Assembly (NCBI GenBank): GCA_018398585.1
Contig: JAGTTD010000005.1
Span: 34,598,750-34,662,749 of the forward strand
DNA from: Simmondsia chinensis
Taxonomy: Eukaryota; Streptophyta; Magnoliopsida; Caryophyllales; Simmondsiaceae
Direction of reading: 5' to 3'
Length of the DNA: 64,000 bases
Positions 55,602-64,000 of this stretch are shown piece by piece. A program made the translations under genes and the position numbers. Below the pieces are notes generated by a model. The model was given only the letters and a program-made list of their open reading frames with translations. It was not told the DNA's origin and made no database searches. How positions within the stretch are numbered: the stretch's first letter is position 1; each line of letters opens with the position of its first letter.

Positions 55602-55662
55602 GACCCTGCTTAGACAGAAACCCTTAGGGCACTATAATTGTTGTTTTTATTGTTGTTGTTGT
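55602..55662 (+). mobile_element. SINE copy H, 3' end only, 17-bp TSD
   Basis: Body GACCCTGCTTAGACAGAAAC ... GGGCACTATAATTG and (TTG)n. Flanked by ATGTAATATATCTTCAT at 55585-55601 and 55663-55679. Confidence 0.85.
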
Positions 55663-55781
55663 ATGTAATATATCTTCATATTTGTAATTTTCTTTAAACA
55701 ATTGTCATATACATACACACACACACAAATACAGTTATTAGTATTTTTAATTTATACTATTATTTTATTTTTATTTGAAAT

Positions 55782-56474
55782 ATGGACCCTACATCATTAA
55801 GTCCAAAATTCTTAGAACAGAAGATTGTAGCAATAGAGAATGAATCCCGGAAGTCATTGGAAGAAAACGGAGAAGATTTGGCCATGGAGCCCGCCAAAGA
55901 TGATAGGGTCCACAATAACTCACTGTTGGCGGATTTGCATGAAGAATCCATGCCAAATGTTGCCGGGGAAGTTGAAGTGGTGAAGGAAACCCAATAGGTG
56001 AAGCTTGGCAAAGCTGAGGATACGAGAAATAACGTTGTCAAAAGGTTGGATAGCTCAACTAAGGCGTTTCCCTCGGGGTTTGTAAATCTCTTTGAAGTCA
56101 AAGTTCAAAAAGTTGATGCGCTGACGACTTCAAGTATTCCGTAGTTCGAAGGGGAAAGCTCAACAGAGTAGGTTAGAGAGGATCAGTTGACCCGGTCAGA
56201 TGACATTAGCAACATTTTTCCACCAAAATTTGTGAATCTGTTTGAAGTTGCAGTTCAAGAGGAAGTGGAGGTTCCTTCTTCCGAGAATCAAATGGCCAAC
56301 CCGAAGGCAACCGTGTGCAATAGAGTTCCATCGAAGAAAGATATGGAGGATTCGATCCCATTGGGGTTGGATAGGAGCTCGAAGGTGGCTGTCAATGAGG
56401 AAGCATCCAAAGTGGTGCAGGTAGGACCTAGGTCTGGAAGGAAGGAGGCCATCATCATATTGCATTGTTTTTGA
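55782..56474 (+). pseudogene. L1 ORF1-like linker fragment with repeated FP..FVNLFEV motif
   Basis: Broken frame starting MDPTSLSPKFLEQKIVAIEN. The motif FPSGFVNLFEVKVQKV (about 56066) recurs as FPPKFVNLFEVAVQEE (about 56217), and FPPGFVNLYDVSVVVE occurs in the L1 at 15873-18995. This links it to the region after the DUF4283 domain in L1 ORF1. Stops at 55996, 56142 and 56170. The L1 at 56740 is inserted about 260 bp downstream in the opposite sense. It could be an independent LINE remnant; its edges are unknown. Confidence 0.5.
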
Positions 56475-56739
56475 AACTAAAAATGTTCAGCTACCTAGCG
56501 GGAAGGAAAGGGAAACGTGGGAAGGCCAATGCCATAACATAACAACTTTGACGCGCTAAAGAATGTTGGGAGAAGTTGTCATTTGGGTAGGCTCATGTTC
56601 CAACATCGGGAGTTTTTTTGGGAGGACTAGCTGTTGGGGTGGAGTGATGCTATCTTTTTGCAGGCATCTTTGGTGATGAGTTCTTACGGTATGGTGTTTT
56701 ATTTGGTGTCTATTTTTACTTGTTAATGTAGTGGGTGTT

Positions 56740-59348
56740 TTTTTTTTTTTTTTTTGATAAATAGTGACAAAATCGCTACTCAAGCCGGCCACTTGCTATG
56801 CGAGGCCAAAGTTCGACCGCTACAACACGGGGACCAAAAAACAACCCATATAAAACAAGAAAACAGTTAGAAAAAATGACATAGTAGACAACGAGAATAG
56901 GACCAGAAAAAACACGGGCACAAGAGACAATAGCGGATGCAGAATCAACACAAACAGGGATCCCAGCTGAAGAATAACCAGACGGCCAACACAAAAACTG
57001 AGAAAGAGACTGGAACCCAAACCATATCATCGCGCAAGAATGTCTCCCACCATAACCGGGTCGAAGCCATCAAAGTTGAAGCCCACCTTTTCTCCTATCT
57101 CTATAACCCTCTCTGCATTCAGGATCCTCTCATCATACTCTTCTTCCGTGATCTTCTGGACTCTGTTTCCCCTATTTTGTTTTTTCCTCTTTCCGGTTCA
57201 GTTAGACTATTTTTCAGTATTACTTGTAGGAGACATATCCTTCAGGAAGTCTTGCAGCTCCCGCTTCTGTCTTTCCTTCATCTTGCGCTTGATGGCTTTT
57301 CTCTTTCTTCTTGTTGTGTGTAATTTTTACTTTATCCTCCAGCCCGCGCTAGGCCCTCCCATGGATGGAGCTGATGCTTGCTGACTCCACGGCACACTAT
57401 CCTTAGCTTGGGAGTTACCAATTGCTATTATGGGCTCGAATCCTGGAGGGAACGCAGGCTCAGATGTTGTTGATTCGTTATCACTGTTACTTCCCCGAGT
57501 ATCGGTATCAGGTGTGGTTATCTGAGCAGGATGTTGATCAGCTGGAGCTTCACCATTCTCAACCCATGGCAGTAGTAGAGGAGGATGCACTACCTGCTAT
57601 GAAGCATAAGGCATGTCATGTAGGAGTGATCGCTGCAGGGCCCATCTCCCGATGATTTGGCCGTTGAGGTGGAGGGAGACATGTCCAGACAGCTGCCAAG
57701 CAACTCCCATCCCTTCATTTGCCAACCGCAGGGCAGGACTTCTAATCTCCTCACTAATAAGTGAGCGTTCTGGTACCAGATGCAGAGAAGGTTGAACCTG
57801 TGAAGAATGTCTTGCCATAGTCATGCATTCGTTTCCTTGGGGGGGATGTGCTATGAAATAGGCCTGCTCCCTAGCCAATCTAGCAGATGCGGCTCTGGAC
57901 ACAACGCTGGGAGAGTAGTCTGGTATCAATACAGAGCTTCCTTCTGTAAAGAAGATCAATCGGGTTCTCCCACTATGGTGAACGTGGGCTATCTAATGGA
58001 TACATGTTGTGTGGCAAGTGTCAACCAAAATCCGTGTAACATCTACGCACCTCATAGTGGATGTTCTAGGGTCCACTCTAATGAACTTCCCCCAGAGTTT
58101 GGCGATATCGGCAAAGCATTCATTTGACCAATACTGGACAGGCAATCCAAGGATCTTAAGCCAAACCCTTCTGTTAAGGTTCCCAAGCGTCTCTCCAGAG
58201 TATTTATATACGGCTTTGAACATTCGTAGGAGAATCTCCTTGCAAGGGCCAAGGTAGGCATCCATAGTGTCCATCGAATCACAAACCAGAATAAAGGAAT
58301 TGTTGCTTAAGCCTTTAGGTGTAAGCCCGTAAAGGTCATTATCGGTAATAAATGTAAGCACATCATCAAGACTGACCTCAACAGAAGAATGGACAATTAA
58401 TGACCGCTTAAGCCATGCCTCAACACTCTTGTTAGAATTTGACACTGCAATCCTCAGAATCTCTGTGTTAGCAGGTACCCTACTCCAATTAGTTGATGCA
58501 TTCCCCAGGTCTTGAGTCCTATATGCGTTTCTGACCTGCTGGGCCGTGCTCTGCTGTGGTTGGCCTCGAGTGGATGTAGGTAGTGCACTTCTAACCGGAT
58601 TTGCCCATTGCACCCTGAGCTTCACACCCGCAACCCATCTCCCATTCATGGATTTGACAGCCGTTGCAGCTTCCTTGAAGTCATGAAACCGAAGAAAGCC
58701 ATATAATCCTGTAGGTCTTAGTCTTCTTTTCACAGAGACATATGTGTCATATATTGATCTGAATGAGCGGAAAACAGCCCTAAGCCCGGACTTTGTCGTT
58801 CTTTCAGGTAAACCATCAACGAAGATGGATGCCCCTGTTCCGGTGCGCGGCATTTGCGATGGTTGAAGAAGTAATTGGATATGCTGGTGCTGGAGATGGA
58901 TGCTAGTGGGTGGTGGTGGAGGTCGATGTTGCACTGGTGGGTGGTGGAGGTCGGTGTTGCGTTGGTGGGTGGTGGATTTGCGTTGGTCGGTGGTGGAAAT
59001 TAAAAATTGGAGGTGGTGAGTACTGGTGTGGGTTCGTGGTGGCTAAGGGGTGGTGAAAGCGTACCGGTATGTGGAGGCACAGTGGTGACAAGGCGGCGGC
59101 GGCGACCCTGGTTGTTGCGGAGGGAGGTGATGATGACCTCGCGTTGGCCACCCGAGCGTTGGTGGACTGCAGCGAAAGTTGTACGATCGAACCGGCAGGG
59201 CGACGTCGAGTCCGTGGCGGTGACGCCAGCACCCAGGGAGCAAGCACGCACCCACACGCGCCGGGAGTTGGTGGCGCGTGTGAGGTCTTTATGACCGTTG
59301 TTGGGTTGTGTTTTAGGAGAGAGAAGAGAGTTTTTTTTTAAAAAAAAA
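56740..59348 (-). mobile_element. ORF1-only L1 LINE (half-L1), 17-bp TSD
   Basis: Exact 17-bp TSD TTAATGTAGTGGGTGTT at 56723-56739 and 59349-59365. Minus orientation: GC-rich 5'UTR (59348 to about 58950), ORF1, 3'UTR, and a poly(A) tail seen as the T-run at 56738-56755. The 2.6 kb has no endonuclease, RT or zf-RVT sequence. It has both a 5'UTR and poly(A), so it is not simply 5'-truncated: ORF2 was lost before or during insertion. Confidence 0.87.
57327..58934 (-). pseudogene. L1 ORF1 (RRM + DUF4283-like)
   Basis: Open from 58934 to 57993 (313 codons). The N-terminal part is Pro/His-rich. The RRM spans about 58850-58600: ASIFVDGLPERTTKSGLRA (RNP2-like IFVDGLP), GLYGFLRFHDFKEAATAVKS (RNP1-like). 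The DUF4283 part runs 58460-58010: WLKRSLIVHSSVEVSLDDVL, RRVWLKILGLPVQYWSNECF, DIAKLWGKFIRVD. After one stop it continues in pieces 57959-57597 and 57590-57327, the latter with FPPGFEP. Breaks are few, so the insertion may be fairly recent. An alternative start is MPRTGTGASIF at about 58854. Confidence 0.8.
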
Positions 59349-59365
59349 TTAATGTAGTGGGTGTT

Positions 59366-59692
59366 GGTCTATATCTTGTGATGTGGCCATAGGTAAACCT
59401 TGATTTTTTTTTTTTTTTAATTCTATTTTTGCCATGATCTCTACCCACCCATATATGGCCTTGCATTCTGCCTTCGTGGGACGCCGGGTTTTGTATCGGG
59501 ATTTTTTTCTTACTATCTGAAAAATTAACTTAAGAAATAATTAATTTAAGTTTTATTTGCAACAAATGACTCAACGTTTTGCTCATGATGCCAATATCAT
59601 TTTTATAGTTATAGTATTAATTTAGTCCATGTACTATTTATATTGTATTAGTTTAGTACTATGGTCAAATGGACATTAAGAATGGCATTATT
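59366..59692. other. Gene-free spacer
   Basis: T-rich run near 59404-59419; continues the sequence interrupted by the L1. No frame recognised. Confidence 0.4.
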
Positions 59693-59708
59693 TTAACAAT
59701 ACAACTAT

Positions 59709-59803
59709 GGCCCAGTACCATAAGGGCTCCCGCGTGAGCAGGGTCTGGGAGGGGTAAGATGTACGTAGCCTTACCTCATCAAGGGAATACTCTAATGAGA
59801 TGC
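59709..59803 (-). mobile_element. SINE copy G with 16-bp TSD
   Basis: GGCCCAGTACCATAAGGGCT, GCAGGGTCTGGGAGGGGTAA and GATGTACGTAGCCTTACC, the minus-strand view of the family body. Flanked by TTAACAATACAACTAT (59693-59708) and TTAACAATACAACCAT (59804-59819). The TTG tail is absent. Confidence 0.8.
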
Positions 59804-59819
59804 TTAACAATACAACCAT

Positions 59820-60482
59820 ACCAGATGCAAAACCCCCCTCAATAGATCAAATGGAAATTAAGTTAATGTATTTTAACATCACAATCATATCAGATGCAAC
59901 CCCGCCCCCCGTGAGCAAAAAAAAGTGATTGGACCATTGTGTATTATGTAACCAACTTAACATAAGTTTATTCAAGGAACAATTTGAAACTATGAAACTT
60001 ATACATCAACTAAATTAATACAACTACAAATATAATGACTAAATTGATAATGTGACAAATGTACGAGAACTTTTGATGTAAATAACCCTTAATTTAACAT
60101 GTTACTTTTATATTCATAAATAGTTAGGGGTTATTTACACCAAAGGTCCTTGTATTTGCTACTTGTGTCAGTTTAATCATTGTATTGATATTGTATCAAT
60201 TCGGACTTTAGAAGTAAGTTTTAGGTTAAATATTTAATAAAAAATTTAATCGTTCAACTATGGGTTGCATTAAATTAAGTGAACGAGAGAATTTGTAGTA
60301 GGTTTACATCTAACGTGATTTTGCTGCTGATTAAAAAAAGAAGTGATTTTGTCATTAAGAATTATGTCAATAAGTTAACATAAATTTGACCAGAGGACTA
60401 AAATAACACAACATAAATTATAAAGAAACTAAATTGATTTAATTAAAAATACATAAACTAAACTAATGCAATAAATAGTCTA
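59820..60482. other. Gene-free AT-rich spacer
   Basis: Two similar stretches (59930-60080 and 60330-60480) with GTGATT..GTCATT and ACTAAATTGAT words suggest a decayed inverted or direct repeat. No coding signal. Confidence 0.4.
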
Positions 60483-60493
60483 AATATTCACAA

Positions 60494-60661
60494 TGCCCAT
60501 CATAAGGGCGTCTCCTACCCATGCAGTCATCGCCAAGGGGTCAGGAGTTCGATTCTCACTGAAAATATACTCATGACTTACCTGCTCATGGGAATTGTGG
60601 GCTTCTCATGTGACCGTGATTAGCTGGGGCAACCTAATCCCTCGTTACTAAAAAAGAAAAT
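60494..60661 (+). mobile_element. tRNA-derived SINE with TSD
   Basis: B-box-like GGAGTTCGATTCTC (about 60543-60556) and a tail GCAACCTAATCCCTCGTTAC with A-rich end. Flanked by AATATTCACAA (60483-60493) and AATATACACAA (60662-60672). Unlike the 5S-headed family in sequence. Confidence 0.6.
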
Positions 60662-60940
60662 AATATACACAACATTTAATATGCAACATAAAAAATTGAA
60701 TAATGGGATTAATGTTTGAAGTCTTACCGCGCTCAAAAAAGTGCTAAAAAAAGAAGTCTTACCGCGCTGCCGACCCATCAATAGCAGTTAGGCAACTACT
60801 CGATGAAATTTTTCCACGTTCAAAATATTTTTACAAAAAAAAAGAGCCTCGAGTTTCGTAATTATTGGTACCATATTATTTTATAATAAAATAATAAATG
60901 TTATTTCAATTTTCCTATGACAATTTTTAAAATAATAAAA

Positions 60941-61300
60941 GGGACTCTAGCCTTTTAGAATTATTAAAAATGTCCCTTTATTTTTGTCGTATTAATAAAA
61001 AGGCATCTTTCCTACGTGATGACATCATTGTCCGTCCACAGAATTAATGTGACAATTGTTTTTTCAGTAATAATATTATACAATGAAAAAATAACCTTCA
61101 CTACTTTCATAATACTTTATAAGTACGAAATTCAAGATGTTATATTATATAAAAACTATCTATTTTCGTTTAATAAAAAAAGTAGTTGTCATGTTGACTT
61201 TGTCTAGAAAAAATGACGTCATAACACCAGAAAAAGGTCTTTTTTATTAAAATGACAAAAACTTAGAGACATTTTTATTAATTCAAAAAAGTCAAAGCCC
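60941..61300. mobile_element. MITE with about 70-bp inverted ends
   Basis: Left GGGACTCTAGCCTTTTAGAA, right reversed GGGCTTTGACTTTTTTGAAT; both continue with ATTAATAAAAATGTC.C-like sequence and a (T)TTTTGTC.T.TTAATAAAAA block. 360 bp. No transposase. TSD not clear, so the superfamily is open. Confidence 0.6.
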
Positions 61301-61473
61301 TTCCAATAATGTCGGGGTAAGAAAATGTAAATAACCAAAAATAATACTTAATATATATTGTATATTAATTAGAAATTCTCCTCTTAAAAGTCTTCACTCT
61401 CCCATCCTAAAATTTTTAGGCCATCACTTTACCTCCTCTCCCTTAAACCTTCACTCTCCTCGAAGAGAAAAAT

Positions 61474-61744
61474 TGAAATGCAAGACACAATATTGAAAGA
61501 ACGATTCTTCACTTTGTATTGTATTGGATGATTGATTACATACAAAACATCAAATTAAATAGAGATACAAGAGAAAAAGGAAAGATTTTTTTTTCTTTGA
61601 AAGAAGGAAGGCAGTTGCCTGTTTGGCAAGGAGAAGAAGGGGGAAAGTTTCCCTTTCTCATCCTTTCCTTAATTTATGTGATTGAGTTACCTAATTTACT
61701 ACACATGTGCAAATATACGTATAATACAAAATTAGTATTTAACA
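61474..61744 (-). repeat. 3' LTR of the right-edge Copia
   Basis: Minus strand: starts TGTTAAATACTAATTTTG right after the polypurine tract CTTAAGAGGGAG (61745-61756), ends near TTGCATTTCA at 61474. The outer edge is estimated because the partner LTR is outside the window. Confidence 0.7.
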
Positions 61745-61751
61745 CTCCCTC

Positions 61752-64000
61752 TTAAGTTGGAGCGTGAAGGTTAATCATGCCGAACTTGCGAAAGAAAATT
61801 AAGTAACTAGTACTAGCTAAAGCTTTTCTAAAGACATCGGCAATCTGATATGTAGATCGAACATAGGATGTAGCTATCTCCCCTCCAGGCAGCTTTTCTC
61901 GGATGAAGTGACAATTAATCTCTATATGTTTGGTTCTTTCATGAAACACTGGATTAGAAGCTATATGAAGAGCTGCCTGATTATCACAAAATAACATTGT
62001 AGGATCATTAGTAGGGACAAGAAAAACAGATAATAAACGTTGCAATCACACAATTTCACTTGTAGTGGTAGCCATTGACCGATACTCGGCCTCAGCCGAA
62101 GAGTGGGAAACAACTGTTTGCTTCTTGGACCTCCATGAAATGGGTGTGTTCCCTAGAAAAATGACATAACATGTGATTGATCATCTTGTAGTAGGACATC
62201 CTGCTCAATCAGAATCACAGAACCCATGTAGTTTCAAGTCACTAGTAGACGGTAAAAATATCCCTTGTCCCGGTGTTCCCTTTAAATACCTTAGAACTCT
62301 CATGATAGCATCAAAATGGGGCTGTCATGGATCATGCGTGAACTGACTCAAAATACGAACAGCATAACACATATCAGGCCGAGTGATCGTCAAATACAAC
62401 AGTCTACCGACAAAACGTCTATACCCACCCTGGTCTTCAAACACTTCCCTCGCTCCATCTGCTAACTCATGGTTTACGACAATAGGTGTAGAAGCGGGTT
62501 TCGCACCTAACATCCCTACTTCATCAAGAATGTTTAAAGTATACTTGCATTGGTTTAACATAACCCCTTCTGGAGACCGAGCCACCTCTATCCCCAAAAA
62601 TATTTTACTGGTCTCGAGTCCTTTATCCCAAAAAATTTGTTCAGTATACCCTTCACTTCAAAAATATGACTCATGTTATTACCGGTTATAATAACGTCAT
62701 CCACATATATGAGCACGGTGGTAAATACATCCTTATGAAAATAAGTGAAAAAGGAATAATCTAGCTTGGATTGACAAAAACCAATCTCGGTAAGGGTGGA
62801 GGTAAATTTTTTATTCCAAATTCGAGATGCTTGTTTCGAGCCATATAGGGATTTATGAAGTCGGCAAATCTTTCCTTCGTTTTTGCGTTCAAAACCTAAA
62901 AGAAGTTTCATGTACACTTCCTCATCTAGGTCCCCATATAAGAAAGCATTATTAACATCAAGTTGATGAATTATCCAATTACGAGCTGCTACAACTGCTA
63001 ACACATATCTAACAGTGACTAATTTGGCAACAGGTGCGCAAGTATCATGATAATCTAGACCTTCCACTTGTGTATATCCCTTAGCCATCAATAGGGCCTT
63101 GTAGAGTTCAATAGTCCCGTCTGACTTGTATTTCACCTTATATACCCACTTCGAATCTACGGCCCTCTTCCCATGTGGCAAAGCTTCCAAGGACCAACTT
63201 CGATTTTGTTCAAGTTCGCATCTCTCCTTTTCCATAGCATCTCTCCAATGCTCATGTTGGATGGCCTGCTGAAAAGCCTTTAGCTCATCACATGACGTGA
63301 TGGCATTTAAAACTATCACGTGAGGGTTAGAAAATTGTGCGTTAAAAATAAAATTTGAGATAGGATAGAGAATACTTGAATTAGCCGATGGATCAGGTGC
63401 ATTGGACTGGGTTATGGAAAAAGGCAAGTCATAAACATAATCGTGATATCTGACCGGTATTGTGCGAATGCCACCAATTCTTCTTGCCACTATCCCAGAA
63501 CCCGGTTCTGGACTAATATCAATATTCAAACCTGGACCCCGCACATGAACACCCGTCCCAACCGACTCATTGTCGATGGGTACGGCAAACACCGGGTCTG
63601 CCGAAACCGGTCCAGCCATCTGGGTGCCGACCGGTTCAGTTGACTCGGTCATTTTCAGGTTCGGCTCATCCTCATACAAAACATCCGTTGGAATTTTAAT
63701 CTCATTATCAAAATTAAACTTCTCTTCAGTTGAGTTTGCATAGGGAAAAACATCCTTATAAAACTGAACATCTCTAGACAATATACTTCATATCCTTTCT
63801 TGCCATGAGGATAACCTATAAAGATGGCTTGAAACCAAGGAGCTCTCCCAACTTCGAACAGGTGCTTGTGCTTACGCTCTACCATTTTGTTTTGTTGTGG
63901 GGTTCCTATCATGGAAGACTGTGTCTGAATTCCATGCTTAGCATAAAATGCCAATAATAGGCCCGCCTTGAATCCTTGCCCATTATCACTCCGAACTTGT
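61752..64000 (-). pseudogene. Copia pol (integrase end, RT, RNase H), runs off the right edge
   Basis: From the right edge leftwards: integrase end GIQTQSSMIGTPQQNKMVER (about 63910), then a deletion joining it to FIGYPHGKKGYEVYCLE. RT is open 63781-62588: VDSKWVYKVKYKSDGTIELY, AKGYTQVEGLDYHDTCAPVA, HQLDVNNAFLYGDLDEEVYM, LHKSLYGSKQASRIWNKKF, and an intact YVDD box in LIYVDDVIITGN. After a frameshift, VGRLLYLTITRPDMCYAV (62430). RNase [48 protein letters not shown], ending at LHAPT (61755). Only a few shifts, so it is among the better preserved pol regions here. Confidence 0.9.

Noticed and set aside
59000..59341. GC-rich open frames on both strands at 58.9-59.3 kb
   Set aside because: They lie in the L1 5'UTR; high GC content removes stops. 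No conserved domain.

Overview
The window looks like repeat-dense intergenic DNA from a flowering plant, most likely a eudicot. This rests on plant-type retroelement clades (Copia, chromovirus-type and Tat-type Gypsy with tRNA-iMet or Tat/Athila-type primer sites), plant L1 LINEs whose ORF1 carries RRM and DUF4283-like domains, (TTG)n-tailed SINEs, TRIMs, MITEs and a CACTA element. No intact cellular gene was found; nearly every long reading frame is a broken transposon protein. Boundaries below were set by matching terminal repeats and target-site duplications (TSDs) by eye.

Left arm (1-19.6 kb): a Gypsy 5' end (minus) cut by the window edge; an internally deleted Copia (1300-3117); a decayed host-gene fragment with a 3'UTR-like segment that is duplicated at 8577-10632; an Angela-like Copia LTR holding a SINE with a 5S rRNA-derived head; Tat-type LTRs in opposite orientations around the duplicate; two Harbinger MITEs; a solo LTR; a complete TRIM (13986-14615); an RTE-like LINE 3' end carrying the same tail as the SINEs; and an ORF2-deleted L1 (15873-18995) whose 5'UTR is a tandem array of 177-bp monomers.

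Centre (19.6-43.8 kb): a probable CACTA transposon (19585-43762, TSD ATT) holds a 15.4-kb Tat Gypsy (21466-36899, TSD CATCA). That element holds a solo LTR (25962-29301, TSD CCGTT), which holds a gag-only TR-GAG element (26449-28330, TSD CATAG). Between integrase and 3' LTR the Tat element carries an antisense ORF of the 'putative gypsy type transposon' kind (broken by a LINE), a 112-bp tandem array of about 8 units, and an antisense F-box gene relic. A second internally deleted Copia (40075-42938, TSD AAGTG) also sits inside the CACTA.

Right arm (43.8-64 kb): a 3'-truncated chromovirus-type Gypsy, a Copia polyprotein relic (48.8-52 kb), a hAT MITE (8-bp TSD), a MULE MITE (9-bp TSD), a tRNA-like SINE head beside the best 5S-headed SINE copy, an ORF1-only L1 (56740-59348, 17-bp TSD), another tRNA-derived SINE, a long-TIR MITE, and a Copia running off the right edge.

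The elements form an insertion record rather than a pathway. The points most worth checking are the 5S-headed SINE family (9 copies, 6 with TSDs), the four-level nest, F-box capture by a Tat element, two L1 elements lacking most or all of ORF2, and seven G or C homopolymers of 16-40 nt.
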